Shown: positions 30,328-41,991, counted from the stretch's first letter. The stretch is DNA of 64,000 bases from Delphinapterus leucas (GCF_002288925.2 NW_022098050.1:8621322-8685321), one strand, 5' to 3'. Made by a program: numbers and translations. Notes: a model not told the origin generated them from the letters alone.

Positions 30328-33215
30328 TTTACTTTATTTCTTAACTTACAGAAAAATTCTTGCTTTCTGTTGTACAGTTTTATGAGCTTCGAAAAATACA
30401 TAGTCATATAACCACCACCACAGTTAAGATACAGAACTGTTCCATTATCCTAATAAAATCCCTTATGTCACCCTTTTGTACTCAGACTCACCCCTCATCT
30501 CCAGCCCTTGGCAACCACTGATCTATTCTCCAAACCTAGAGTTTTGCCTCTTCCATAATTCATATAAATAAAATCATACGGTATGTAGCATTTTGAATCT
30601 GGTTTCTTTTTTCAGCACGATGTATTTGAGATGCATCCATGTCGTGTTTATCAATTCCACTGTATGGATGTACCATAGTTTGTTCATCCATTGACCCGTT
30701 GAAGGACATCTGGGTTGTCTCCCCTTATTAGCATTTATGATAAAGCTAGTATAAACATTCATGGTCTTTTGTGTAAACGAAAGTTTTCAAATTTCTTGAA
30801 TATATAATGAGGAGTAGGATTGCTGGGTCATCCAGTAAGTATATGTTTTCAAAACTGCCTACTGTTTTCCAAAGTGGTTGTACCATTTTGTGTTTCCCGC
30901 AGCAATATCAGATTTCAAATTATTTTTTAAATTTATTTTTAACCACTCTAACAGGTGTGTAATAGTATCTCATTGTGGTTTTCATTTGCCTTTCCCTAAT
31001 GAATAATGATGTTGAGTGTCTTTTCATGTGCTTATTTTCCATACAAATTTCTTCTTTGGTGAGGTATCCATTAAAATCTGTGCCCATTTTTAATTGGGTT
31101 ATTTGTTTTCATACTGTTGAGTATGGAAAATTCTTTATATAATTTGCTTACAAGTCCTTTGTCAGATATGTGATTTGTAAATATATTTTCCAAGTCTGTA
31201 GCTCGTTTTTTTATTCTCTTAAAAGTGTTTTTGGCAGAGCAAAATTTTAAATAGTTTTTAAGATTTTTAAAAAATGTGGACCATTTTTAAAGTCTTTATT
31301 GAATTTGTTACAATATTGCTTCTGTTTTATGTTTTGGTTTTTTGGCCACGAGCCATGTGGGATCTTAGGTCCCCGACCAGGGATCGAACCTGCACCCCCT
31401 GAGTTTGAAGGTGAAGTCTTAACCACTGGACCACCAGGGAAGTCCCAAAAGTTTTAAATGTTGATGAATCCCAGTTTATCATTTTTTTTCTTTTACAGAT
31501 CATGATTTCGGTTTCATATCCAAGAACTCATTGCCTAAATCAAGGTCACAAAGATATTCTCCTTTATCTCCTTTTAAAAGTCTGATGGATTTATGTTTTA
31601 TATTTAGGTCTCTGAACCATTTTTAGTTAATTTTTTACAAGCCTTGAGGTACAGTCAAGGTACATTCTCTTTTGCATATTGGGTGCCCAATTTTTCCAAC
31701 AGCATTTGTTGAATCTCTACTTTCTTTTAAATTTTAATCCTCTTTTAGTTCTCCAGATTGGATAATTTCTAATTACCTATATTTAAGTCCACTTACTTTT
31801 TCCTCTATGAAGTTATCCAGTGATTTTCTTTTAATTTTAAGGTATAATATTTTTCAGTCCTAAATTTCAATTTGGTTCCTTCCTTAATAGTTTCTATTTC
31901 CTTCTTGAGAGTTTTTATCTTTCCATTCATTTCAAGAATGTTCACCCTTACTTCATGGAACATGGTTATGATAGCTGCTTGAAAGTCTTTGCTAATTCAA
32001 ACATCTGGATCATCACGGTGTTGGCATCTGTTTATTGTTCTTTCTCTTGAGAATTGGTCAGATTTTTCTGGCTCTTTGTATGTTAAATAATTTTAGATTT
32101 CTTTCTGGACATATTGACTATTATATTCTGAGACTGGATCCTGCTAAAATCCTCTTGAGAATGGAATGTCAATAGATTTGTTGTTGTTTTAGCAGGAAGT
32201 AAACACCTTAGGTTAAGACCATAAGTTTTGTCCTGCTTTCTGTGGGCAGTGGTTCAAATATCATTTCAGGATTCAATGCCATTGTTTCTACTGCCCAGTA
32301 TATGTGACTCAGGAGTGTGTTTGGGACTTGGGAGTGGTTTGTATCACAGCTCAGTTCTCAGAGATTTTACTCTGCTCCTTTTGGGTCTGTGCTGCTCATG
32401 CACAGCTTGGTGGTGAGCCCAGGATTTGTGTTAGTTCATACACAGAATTAGAGGGATTCCTTTTTCCAATTCTTTCCTCTCTGGGATTTTCTCCACATTC
32501 TCTGGCTCCCAAGATCCCCCTTTTCCAATTCCTTTGGCCAGAAAAATGGATTTTTCTCAGACTTTTAGCCCGCCCTCCCCCACCACACTGTCTTACAATT
32601 CTATGTCACTGGAGCCACCCTCAGGGTGAAGCAGCAAGAAAAAAAATAATGGGGTTTCCTCCTACACTCTTCACACACAGGGATTCCTTTTTCTGGTTCC
32701 ACTAGTCAGACAGACAAGGTTCAGGTATCTGCACCACCTGTTGGTGCACCACCACAATGTGGTGACCAACATTGTCACCACAGCAGTACAGATCCACAAC
32801 TGGGGTTGGCATCCAAGACAAAGCCAGGAGAGACAAAAAGAGAAAAAAGCAAAAAATGAGGATTCCCGCCCCCCCAACTTACTGTTGGCTCTCAGGGATC
32901 TCTTTCTCCAATCCTCTGGCCAGAAAGAGTGGGATTTCTATCGGAGTTTTGGGTGCCCACCCGCATTTCAAAATTCTGTGACTCAGATCTCCAGGCCACC
33001 CTCATATCAAGTCCAGAGACACAAGAAGAAAAAAAGAAAAGGAATATCCCTGGTACTGGTCGTTCTTCCAGTTTTGATTGCTATTGTTTACTTACCAGAG
33101 TCATCAGGTAGTTGCTTTGTATATTCTGCCCAGAGTTTTCAGTTGTCATTAGTGGGAGCGATAGACTAAGTAAGCTTACTCTATCTTGGTCGGCCCTGGA
33201 AGTTCTGGGAATTTT
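30328..33215 (-). mobile_element. Old L1M block, antisense, inserted in L2
   Basis: 30328-31730 is L1M 3' region and ORF2 C-terminus in reverse (minus-strand GRQPRCPSTGQWMNKLWYIH near 30574-30762). 31740-33215 continues with antisense L1M sequence of another region, including AGGTAGTTGCTTTGTATATT and TACTCTATCTTGG. A SINE sits at 31254-31445. An imperfect internal duplication lies at about 32520-32630 and 32905-33010. Inactive. Confidence 0.78.
31254..31445 (-). mobile_element. CHR-type SINE, antisense, long-tail variant
   Basis: Head at the right end (GGACCACCAGGGAAGTCCC), ACCAGGGATCGAACCTGCAC, GGCCACGAGCCATGTGGGAT, then the tail-side block AAGTCTTTATTGAATTTGTT and ATTGCTTCTGTTTTATG. Near-duplicate flanks CAAAATTTTAAATAG (31240-31254) and CAAAAGTTTTAAATG (31446-31460). 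It interrupts L1M. Confidence 0.92.
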
Positions 33216-33584
33216 ATGTGTGTGTGCATGCATGATATTTATGATATTTCAACCATTTAGATTGGATAGTTATGATATTGAAACAGTTATTCAGATTAAA
33301 TGAGATCACCAAAGGAGTGGGTTTAGATTGAAAAGAGAAGGGGTCCAAGAACTGAGGCCTGGGGCACTCCAACAATTAGAAGTCAGGTAAATGAGGAAGA
33401 ATGAGAAGACCAGAGATAAGATGAAAACTCAGAGAACCGAGTGTCCTGGATGCTAATAACAGTGTTTCAAGTAGGAGGAAGTGATCCATTGGGTCAATTA
33501 CTGGCAATAAGTAATATGAAGACTGAGAATTTGCCTTTGGATAATTCCTATGGTTGTGGGGGGAATTAAGTGAGATGCTAAGTA

Positions 33585-33998
33585 GAACAAATTCAATGCA
33601 ATCCCTTTCAAAATACCAAGGCCATTTTTCAGAGAACTAGAACAAATAATTTTAAAATTTATATGGAAACACAAAAGACACCAAATAACCAAAACAATCT
33701 TGAGAAAGAATGGAGCTGGAGGACTCATGCTCCTTGACTTCAGACTATACTACAAAGCTATAGTAATCAAAATAGTATGGTACTGGCATAAAAACAGACA
33801 CATAGGTCATCGAACAAGACAGAAAGCCCAGAAATAAACCCATGCTTACATGGTTAATTAATTGATGGCAAAGGAGGCAAGAATATACATTGGGGAAAAG
33901 ACAGCCTCTTCAATAAATGGTGTTGGGAAAACTGGACAGCCAAATGCAGAAGAATCATACTGGACTACTTTCTCAAACCATATACAAAAATAAACTCA
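33585..33998 (+). mobile_element. L1 ORF2 fragment, sense
   Basis: ATTCAATGCAATCCCTTTCA, TCTTGAGAAAGAATGGAGCT, CTATAGTAATCAAAATAGTA, GGTACTGGCATAAAAACAGA, TTCAATAAATGGTGTTGGG are post-RT ORF2 text on the plus strand with stops. Lacks an L1 3' end; the following LTR starts directly at about 34000. Confidence 0.9.
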
Positions 33999-33999
33999 A

Positions 34000-34506
34000 A
34001 TTGAGCTGGTTATTTTTTAAAAACCAGCAGACATGGGAGAAGCTTTGAAAACCAATAAAAGTTACTATTTTGTAAGAGATATTTATAAGGCAAATCTCCA
34101 TTTGTAGGGGTGTCTCCCTCTATGTACCAGGAAGAGAAGGATGACTAAATCTCTAGAAACTCTTATCAATGAAGATGGCAACTGACTTGAATGTGTATAA
34201 CAACCTTACCCTCGTTTACTATGCTTTTCCTGATAACCACCCATACCTGGCCCCTGCACCCCCCCTCCCCCCACACCCCCAAACACACAACGTCTTCTTT
34301 TGCTTTAGCTGGAGATGGTATTTAAGGTGGTGGCTTGGGCCATTTTGGAGAGTTACTCAGTTCTCCTGGGTATCTTCTATTTATATAAGAGGTATACATG
34401 TTATTAAACTTGTTTGTTTTTCTCCTGTTAATCTGTCTTTTAATAAAAGGATGGTCTTATCCAAGAACTAAAAGGGTAGAGGGAAAATTACTTTTCCTCC
34501 CTTACA
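34000..34506 (+). mobile_element. LTR, family X copy 2, 5' truncated
   Basis: Shares with 53417-53936: GAGCTGG..ATTTTT, GACATGGGAGAAGCTTTGAA, AATCTCCATTTGTAGGGGTG, CCTGATAACCACCC, GGTGGTGGCTTGGGCCATTT, GGAGAGTTACT, TGTTAATCTGTCTTTTAATA, CCAAGAACTAAAAGGGTAGA, ending CCCTTACA. The poly(A) signal AATAAA is at 34442-34447. The first about 60 bases of the family are missing at the L1 junction. Confidence 0.7.
34251..34280 (-). other. Predicted G-quadruplex / i-motif
   Basis: Four C-tracts (4, 7, 6 and 5 C) with 1-4 base loops on the plus strand, so the minus strand can form a G-quadruplex. It lies inside the family X LTR; the other two copies lack this expansion. Confidence 0.6.
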
Positions 34507-35201
34507 ATTCCATATATGATATCCTCTCAATTAAGATAAGGAAATCAATGATCAGTCAAGATTGTTTCCTATTTCAACCATTGATCCTACAGTAGCCAAC
34601 TTCCTGCATGACCAATACAAAATTGCAATGAATTTGAAGGAACAGACTCCTTCTTACCTATTCTTCCTCTCACTTGGAGAAAACCACCCTCTATGTTGAA
34701 TTACCTGTGAAAGACACGACACCATCCTGTATTTCTTGGGGTCACAAATGGTGGCTTACTAGCTTATTTATGGTCCTGATCCCATTTTCTGAAAACTGTG
34801 TCACGGTTGTTCTAATAAAAGGGAGATGCCTTCGGAGAGACGTTGACGATTTTTAGGAAGAAATTAATTTATAGTAAACAAGCTGTATGCTTTGTTTTTA
34901 TCCTACATCAGCCTCACCTCTGGACTGGACCAAGCTTTGGTGCATCGGCCATTACTGTGATTTATCATTAGCTGATTACCTAGTCAATTGTTCTCTTATT
35001 GAAATGATGTGAGAAAAATCAAACTAACTTTCCATTCAATGGAAGGTATTACAAATGGCAGTTCCTTCTACACTCAAGAGACTCCAGGCAGCCCAGATGA
35101 TCACCTGGTATGATGTGATACACACAGCTGCCTAGCAGGTACAATGTGGCTCTCCAAGGGCACATCCACCTCCAATCATTCAGTGCTTGTCTTTGGCCAT
35201 G

Positions 35202-35205
<4 letters not shown>
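34507..35205. other. Unassigned low-repeat sequence
   Basis: About 700 bases with no recognised repeat; AT-rich words such as TTAGCTGATTACCTAG (34970) and AATTAATTTATAG (34862). Possible regulatory DNA; small ORFs of 60-65 codons have no domain. Confidence 0.5.

Positions 35206-35241
<36 letters not shown>
35206..35241. repeat. (TG)n microsatellite
   Basis: About 17 uninterrupted TG units. A second short (TTA)n run follows at 35346-35362. Confidence 0.95.
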
Positions 35242-35242
<1 letters not shown>

Positions 35243-35379
35243 GCAGGCAACGAGAGTTATTTGGGAGGCCAGGACTGATGCAATAAGTCAAAATTCTTAA
35301 CACCAGATGCATGTTCATCCTTCTGTGTTAAATTATTGTGGGATACTATTATTATTATTATTCACACAAAGGGAGGCTA

Positions 35380-36590
35380 CATTTACTTTCCTAGGTGTGG
35401 AAAGGCAGGACTGGACATTTAAACCTAAAAAGTACTAAAGAAGAGTGAAGCTACGCTAGGGTTGGGGATGGCGGTGGGGGATGGAGGCTTTGAAGTCAGC
35501 AGCTCACCCAGGTATGGCTTGCCCAGAGATTGATTCAGTATGCAGGAAAAGAGCACGCATATTCAGTCCTCAGACGTGCGGTGGCCTTGCTTTTCTGAGT
35601 CCATAAAGCCATTGTAAGTCTAAGATTTGGTCTTGGTTTTTCAGTGTCAATGTGATTACGTTTCTAACGAGAAATCTGTAGGGGCATGAGGTTTGTCTTT
35701 TATCTCAAGCCTCTCCCAGTAAATTGCTAAACTCCCTCAATCCTCTCTCAGCAACCTTGTATGCCTGTACAAGGGAGAAAAACAAAACTGATATATTGTT
35801 TCAACTAATGCTATTACCCCCAAAACTCCCCAGATTTTACTTTGTTGCACCCGGAGTTAGAAAGTTTCTGAGGCTCTCTTATATTTCTGAAAGGGAAACT
35901 TTGGGGGTATGCTCATAATGGGTAGCCAGCCTGCAAATACGTTAGCTTTTCTTCTCATTAGTACATAGTCTCAGCTGGGAATTTAGACTTTCCAAGAGGG
36001 AAGAGCCAAGTGTCAGCACAGAGCATTCACCCAGATTGGCTTAAGATGGGCCTATACAGCTCCTTGATACCTATACCAAAACTCCTCTGGATAAAGCGAC
36101 ATGGGAACATGCTTATAGAGGAAAGAAAATTTTTCTTTTAAGTGGCTGGGTTTATTTATTAGAAATTAATATGCCTCTGTGGGGACTAGTTTTGTGACAC
36201 GTTGTGTCATTTGCAGAACTGGTTGGGGGTCCATACACCACAGCTGTTCATTTTCTCAGGTGCTGCATATTCCCCATGAGCTAGTCTTCATCCACCATTA
36301 GCCTCATCCCTAATGGCCTATATTAATTTATAACTGAGGGGAATTGCAGAAATGCACTATGTTTCACAGAAGCAAGGCGAGCTCTTGCAACCCTTTTAAA
36401 GTCACAATAAATTAAGCTGCAAAGTATGCCCATATTTATCTTGCATCATTTTTAGAGTTATTGTTGCTATTTTTCTTATGCTACCTTAATTAAGATGTCT
36501 TTGGAGGATTAACTTCTGTTGGAAAAAAAGCGCAGAATTTTAAAAAATAGCTTTGTTTTGTTTCTGTGAATAAAGAGTAGGTGCTTTGGG
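35380..36590. promoter_or_regulatory. Candidate conserved non-coding region
   Basis: Repeat-free. The right part (36280-36560) is AT-rich with TAATTTATAAC, CACAATAAATTAAGC, ACCTTAATTAAGATG and CATATTTATCTTGC words, typical of developmental enhancers. No ORF of note. Only composition supports this; conservation has not been tested. Confidence 0.3.
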
Positions 36591-36599
36591 TTGACCAGA

Positions 36600-36775
36600 T
36601 GGTAGAAAGAGGTGGGGCGCTCTGGCCTGGGAGTCTCATTCTGTTTCTACCTTATACTAGCCAGGTGACCTGGGTGTTACTTGACCCCCTCTGGGCCTCA
36701 GTTCTGGAAAAAGAAGAAGTTGGACTAGCCAATCTCTGGGGCCCTTTCCTTGGTTCTTTGACCGGCCCCTCCCGT
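36600..36775 (+). mobile_element. MIR-family SINE (MIR3/MIRb-like)
   Basis: CTCTGGCCTGGGAGTCTCAT, GCCAGGTGACCTGGG, CCCTCTGGGCCTCAGTT, TTGGACTAGCCAATCTCTGG and GGCCCTTTCCTTGG keep the MIR order, including the variant tail. Confidence 0.8.
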
Positions 36776-38500
36776 TGATAACTAAGCAATCAAGCCAATG
36801 TCTGTCAGATTTGTTCATGTCTGTCATGAAACTCACTGAAATAGTTAAAACCTGAGTTAGCTTTTAATGACTGAACTGAGTAGGCTACTCAGTATCCAGA
36901 TAGATCATTCCACAGCTGGTTGTTATGACAACCAGAAACAATGCTGCAAAAGCCAAGGACTCAGTGGAGAGAAATGGTCACAACCAGTGGCCCCTCTGCT
37001 ATGGGAGCTTTCAAAGGGCCAAGTTGGCCCTGTGGATTTGTTCTCTCCAGCCCAGGGCCAACACTGGCCCCATTAGTCTTTCTATCTGATATGAGGTTTT
37101 GCACTTAGTCATTTTACAACAGCTTTGTATTTAATCTACAAAGCAACCCTGAAAAATCCCTTGGTGTAGCCAACCGTAGCCTGCTCTTTAAGCTAATTAT
37201 TTTTCTTTGTTAATGAAAAAGTATCCATATGCCTGGTAAATTCTTGTCCGCATACATCTTTATTTTCATTAATTTTATGAAACATAGCTCAAGCAATAAG
37301 TCAATCTGTCTGGTTAAGAAGGGCATACAATGCCCTTTTAAGGTTTTACAATCGCAAAAGATTTCCCCTCTATAGTTCCTCTTGAAGAGGCATACTTTTT
37401 TTCCAGGTCAAAGAGAAATAACACAGCAATCCTTCCAGCCAGGCTCTCCTTCAACAGGCCACACTCCACCAAGCAGGAGGTTGGCCGTTACCACTTATGG
37501 TAAATCACTAGACAGTGGAGCCATCTTTGCCAGTCAGAAATATTTCCTCACCACACTGGTTCTGTTTGATTGGTCTTGGGTTCATGCAGTTCCTGGCACA
37601 GGGAGGGCCTTTTCCTCCTCTGCCAGGTTTCTTTCAGCCTTGCTACAGCCTAGTTTTAACTCTGGCTTAGAATCCAACCCACAAAACTACCTTTCCAATT
37701 GCTCCTTTTGGCCCAAAGAATGTCATCCAGTTTCCAGTGAAGGCCTCAGTCAAAGGCCTTGTTGTTCTGGGAGGTGGTACCCCAGTGGGATGGGCCATTG
37801 CCAGCCACGTCTCCCTCACCCACCCCAGCCCTGGGGACTACTGGGGGACTTTGAGTTCCCACAGCTCCATAAGCAGGCACTGAGGGTCTGGGATGCCTTT
37901 GGACAAGGTGGCAGGGCATAATTAAGGGGTTCTGAAACTCATATGACTTATAAAGACACTGGTCAAGCTGACTCTGAAAATAAAAGAAAAAAAAAAGGTT
38001 TTCAAGCAATAACAAATAATAATAATATGGATTAGGTCTCAAACTAACACAAACTAGTTTAGGATTTGAGGCCACTTAGCAGGAAACCTCCCATTCATGT
38101 TCCCAGAACTCTATCCCTCCCTGTTGTCCACACACAATGTTCCCTTTCTCAGGAAGTAATTTCTGTTAAAAAACTTTTATTGCTCAGTTTATGGGGATTT
38201 CATACTCGGATTTACAATACTTCTCAGGCTGCATACATACAAGTCATGGGATCTTGATTTCTGAAGAGGGAGTAGCTACTGATATCTTAAAGAAGACATC
38301 AGCTTTGGCCAATGCCCCAACTTCTTTAGGGGAAGACTTTGTCCCTAGAACTGAGAAAGGGATAATGCTGGAAATGCCATGTGGTCAGTGGTGGTTGAAC
38401 CTCATATGAACCACACATCACCTGACCCCCCCTCTCTCCATCCTTGCCCCTCTCATTGCTGCTCCCACTTATTTGATAATCGGATGGGAGACATCAGACC
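36776..38500. other. Unassigned low-repeat sequence with a 179-codon ORF
   Basis: No recognised repeat. 37180-37360 is AT-rich with CTAATTATTTTTC, TTCATTAATTTTATG and a small inverted repeat GGGCATACAATGCCC (37322-37336). The plus-strand ORF 37382-37921 (179 codons) is the longest in the window. It is proline/serine-rich with no recognisable domain or splice support, so I do not call a gene. Confidence 0.5.
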
Positions 38501-38669
38501 AAAATATTTATTAAGCACACTCTGAATGCAGAACAAAGTCCAAGGCAAAAAGAATGGGGAGAAGGGAATCAAAACTTATAGTTCAGGCCTTAACAGTCTT
38601 TCAGTAGGACTCTCACTTCAGCCTGATACATGGTCTTCATGCTGCTAGCTTCTCCTCCAGACTCTAATC

Positions 38670-38859
38670 CAGGGGTTCTCAAACTTTAGGGGCACCAGAT
38701 TTACCTGGGGGGGATGATTATTAAAGCACAGGTTTCTGGGCCTCACTCTCAGATTGTATGATACAGCAGGTCTGAGGCGGAAGCAAGAATTTGCAGTATC
38801 AAAAGTTTCCAGATGATTCTTATATTCATGGACCAGGGACCACACTTTGAGAACCACTG
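38670..38859 (-). mobile_element. MER5A hAT-Charlie MITE, complete, with 8-base duplication
   Basis: 190 bases between terminal inverted repeats CAGGGGTTCTCAAAC and TTTGAGAACCACTG. Flanked by CTCTAATC (38662-38669) and CTCTTATC (38860-38867), the 8-base target duplication expected of hAT transposons with one mutation. Non-autonomous; mobilised long ago by a Charlie transposase. Confidence 0.95.
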
Positions 38860-38884
38860 CTCTTATCCATTCTTCTCCCTGTTT

Positions 38885-39005
38885 CCAGAATGATCCTCTA
38901 GCATAGGAGTCTGATCAAGCACTCACCACCCAGTCACCATGGAATAAAGTCTCAACTCAACATGACATTTAGGGCCTCCCCACCGGGGTCCCAGCTGATG
39001 TGTGC
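38885..39005 (+). mobile_element. L2 fragment, sense
   Basis: GGAATAAAGTCTCAACTCAA, CATTTAGGGCCTCCCC and a preceding CACCCAGTCACCAT match the sense L2 'aaagtccaaactcc...aaggccctcc' block. Confidence 0.6.
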
Positions 39006-39039
39006 AGTCACAACCTCACACATCCCATGTTTTAGCTTT

Positions 39040-39390
39040 TATCTTGGGTTCCCTCAGAAGCAAACCCAGAGACAAGGATTTGAAGGGTAATGCCAGGAAG
39101 CAATAGCGTAGGAGGCAGTAAGTAAGACAGGGAAAAAAAGGAAACCAATACAGAGTTAGTTAAAGAGAAGATTACTGCTGTGGGCAACTGGGGTCCAATC
39201 TCACTGGGGGCCTCTGGAGGACTGCATAGAGAACACCTCAGAGCTATCCTGCCCAAGAGCTGAAGTACCTGGGGAATTATCCACCAATTTCTGTCGGTCT
39301 TTCGTTGAGGGCTACCTCTAGACCCATCAACTGCCTGTCACTTCCGGCGCGCCCCTAGGCAAATCTAGGTCACTGTGGAGGCCAGAGAAA
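39040..39390 (+). repeat. Unclassified dispersed repeat shared with 4340-4800
   Basis: GGTTCCCTCAGAAGCAAACC, GAGACAAGGATTTGAAGG, AATGCCAGGAAGCAATAG, CTGTGGGCAACTGGGG, AATTATCCACCAATTTCT appear in the same order and orientation as at 4340. A 74-codon minus-strand ORF here is fortuitous. Confidence 0.55.
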
Positions 39391-40705
39391 GCACTCAGGC
39401 AGAGCCCTAGGTACTTGAAGTAGGAAGCCATCAGGTCAGAGTACATGCAAATGGTGACTGCTGAGTGTTCTTTGATGAGCCACCATCAGCTTCTACTCTA
39501 CAAGTCCTCTTCATGCCCAGTTCTTTCACACATCTCTTCTCCTGTGCAGAAGGGCCCAAGCCTGCCTTCTCCTGCTCTGGCTCTCTGGAAGACAGAGTTT
39601 GGGATGGGGCTGAGATGACCCTTCAGGGCTTAGGTTGGCAGTAGGCTGGGTGATCATCAGCCCAGTAGCACACAAGTCTGTATGAGCAGACAAAGTTAAG
39701 GAGCCCAGGGGCAGGTGGTGAGTAGAAACAGCAACACCAAGAGGGCCATGAGCACTAAGGAAAGACGCTGCAGGGTGGGGTGGTGGCATGGGGTGCTGAC
39801 AAAGCAGCTGAGGGGGTGTCCGCAGGCAGTATTTTGAAGTCATCCTTTGGGACAAATTTTGAGCCTTTTGGCCTTTAGGCCTGTGGTGGCCACCTGCCCT
39901 GCAGTGATTATGAAACACAATCGAATGCAAGACGAAATAGTGGAATTACATCATCCTGTTGCCCAAATGGTAAGTCTTAGAGCACAGGCTGGTAAAGAAG
40001 GGTTTGCACAGCACTCGTGGGTGTGGTTACTGTGACCATACCCTGGCACTTAGGTGACATGCTGCCCCTTCCAAGTGCTGTTAGAACCCCCTCCTTCTCA
40101 GTCAGTCTTTGCCTCAGGCACTGAGCCTCAGATATTGTTAATTTCTTGAGTACCCAACAAGGTGAGAATATTCTCTCCCTTGATTTTCAGACTTCTTGTT
40201 CGGCCATTGGGGTTATGGGAGTGCAGAGTTATGGATGGCTTAAAGTGATTCCGGGCAACAAGGATCTGTAACACTGGTGTGTGTGGGTGGGCAAGAAAGA
40301 CAAGAATAATAAACAATCAAAAATTCCCATTTAATGTTATATAGTAACTTAATATTCACTATATAAAAATAAAATGTCTTCTGTAAAAAAAAAAAAAATA
40401 GAAATTTTTTCCTAAGGAAATCTTCTGACCGAAACAGTCTTAAGCTCATGAAATGTTATTGAGTGGCTGGTTCATATCCTTTTTTTTTTTAACCCCTTTA
40501 TCCTTTTTAAGCACAGTTGAAGTGATATATGCATGAACTTTGCAAGGCATAAGAAAACATAATTTACTTGACATGATTTGGGGAGGGAAAAACTGAAATA
40601 TATTAAACATCACTCAACCACGTTATTTAGAGAGAATAAAGTCAGAGACACTAATTGCCCATGATGGCTATTTATACAATGCACCACTGGAGTGAAGGGA
40701 TCCTG
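39391..40705. other. Unassigned sequence
   Basis: No recognised repeat. A 134-codon minus-strand ORF at 39526-39930 is histidine/proline/serine-rich without a domain. A14 lies at 40386-40399 and T10 at 40481. Possibly an old decayed element; nothing firm. Confidence 0.5.
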
Positions 40706-40709
40706 GCTG

Positions 40710-40830
40710 CTCTTGAAATAGGCAGTTTAAATTTGATCCAGAAGGCAACCAGTGGAGCCAGTAAAGACACATAATCTGGGAGGTGACATGTTTTCTCTGT
40801 TAAAGTACAGCTATTGAGACGGTAAAGAAA
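40710..40830 (-). mobile_element. L2 fragment, antisense
   Basis: AATTTGATCCAGAAGGCAAC, CAGTGGAGCCAGTAAAG and GGAGGTGACATGTTTTCTC match the antisense L2 block; short and divergent. Confidence 0.5.
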
Positions 40831-41766
40831 CAAGAACAGGCCCTAGTCTAGTCTCAAGTGAGACTGCAGCGTGGAAAAACTTTGCCCCCTCTCCTACCTC
40901 ATTCTCCCGCTTGATGTCCTTCCTTCAGATGTCCTGAAGATGACCCCTAAGTGTCCCAAACTCAACTGGGCAATGACTTCTGCTTTAGAATGATCCTTTC
41001 TTTCCTCCACATCCACCAAAATGTACCTGTTCTATGTCTTAATCTTCAAAAGTTTGCTATGTGATTAATTAGCTGTCATCTATAACCTAATACACAAATT
41101 CCCATAGAGACTCAAGGACAAATGGTGGCACAGGGAGAATCCATCAATTTCCCATGTCAATTTGGGGATCACACAGAGAGGTCTTCTTTTTCTTAATGCG
41201 TCCTGTTAGTGTGAACAATAAAATTCAAATGAATAAATGCACCCGAATAAAAACACCTCAGGGTTTTAAGAATTCTAGTACTTCCCAAAGAAGTTGTGAT
41301 GGGGATGCATAGGTTCAGTTGCCAAATCATTTTGGTCATGGTGTTGACATTTGAGGATCCCTATTAGAGAAAGGAGAAAGGTCTACATTCACATTCTTCC
41401 AAATACATAGGCTTGCTTGAATTTCCTAAAAATAAAAAGGTCTAAGGAAGTTACCTTAGAATTTTCAGTTCTAATAAGCTAGAAATAGATTTTTACCTTT
41501 CCCTGGTGAAATGTAAGTTCTAGTTTCCAATTTCTCAAATCATTCCTTTAGGCACTGTACTACCTGGAATGGCACTGGTCTCTCTAAGTCCTGACGTATC
41601 TTCGTTTTTACGCACTGCCAGGCAATATGAATGCCATCAGAGTAACAGACAGCCAGAACAGCCACACAAAAGACACTAACCAATTTGTGCCAGTGGTATA
41701 AAGGCTCACCCCCAGGTTCTCCACAAAGGGCATGTGCCCACTGCCAGGTGCCCTTCACACCCAAAA
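40831..41766. other. Unassigned sequence
   Basis: About 930 bases with no confident repeat or gene. 41040-41090 has GATTAATTAGCTGTCATC, a homeodomain-like word. The 130-codon minus-strand ORF (41540-41932) runs from here into the next SINE and is fortuitous. Confidence 0.5.
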
Positions 41767-41776
41767 CACTATTCCT

Positions 41777-41991
41777 GGGGCTTCCCTGGTGGCGCAGTGG
41801 TTGAGAGTCCGCCTGCCGATGCAGGGGACACGGGTTCGTGCCCCGGTCCGGGAAGATCCCACATGCCGCGGAGCGGCTGGGCCCGTGAGCCATGGCCGCT
41901 GAGCCTGCGTGTCCGGAGCCTGTGCTCCGCAACGGGAGGGGCCCCGACAGTGAGAGGTCCGCCTACCACAAAACAAACAAACAAAAAACCC
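41777..41991 (+). mobile_element. CHR-type SINE with perfect target-site duplication
   Basis: GGGGCTTCCCTGGTGGCGCA head, A and B boxes (GGTTCGTGCC), GC-rich body, and a mixed A-rich tail (CAAACAAACAAAAAACC). Flanked by CACTATTCCT on both sides (41767-41776 and 41992-42001). Confidence 0.97.

Larger units (their letters stand above)
28948..33560 (-). mobile_element. L2 LINE, antisense, split by a MaLR LTR and about 3 kb of L1
   Basis: Piece 1 (28948-29244): CAGGCACTGTTCTAGGGGAT, CAGATGGTGATAAGTGCTAT, GATTTGAAGGAAGTGAAGG. Piece 2 (29691-30325): AGGTGCAAAGGCTCTGAGGC, AACATCCAAGTGCAGATATC. Piece 3 (33290-33560): TTAAATGAGATCACCAAAGG, TGGGGCACTCCAACAATTAG, AGACTGAGAATTTGCC. Together they give a long colinear L2 order, so the intervening LTR and L1 came later. 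Confidence 0.82.
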
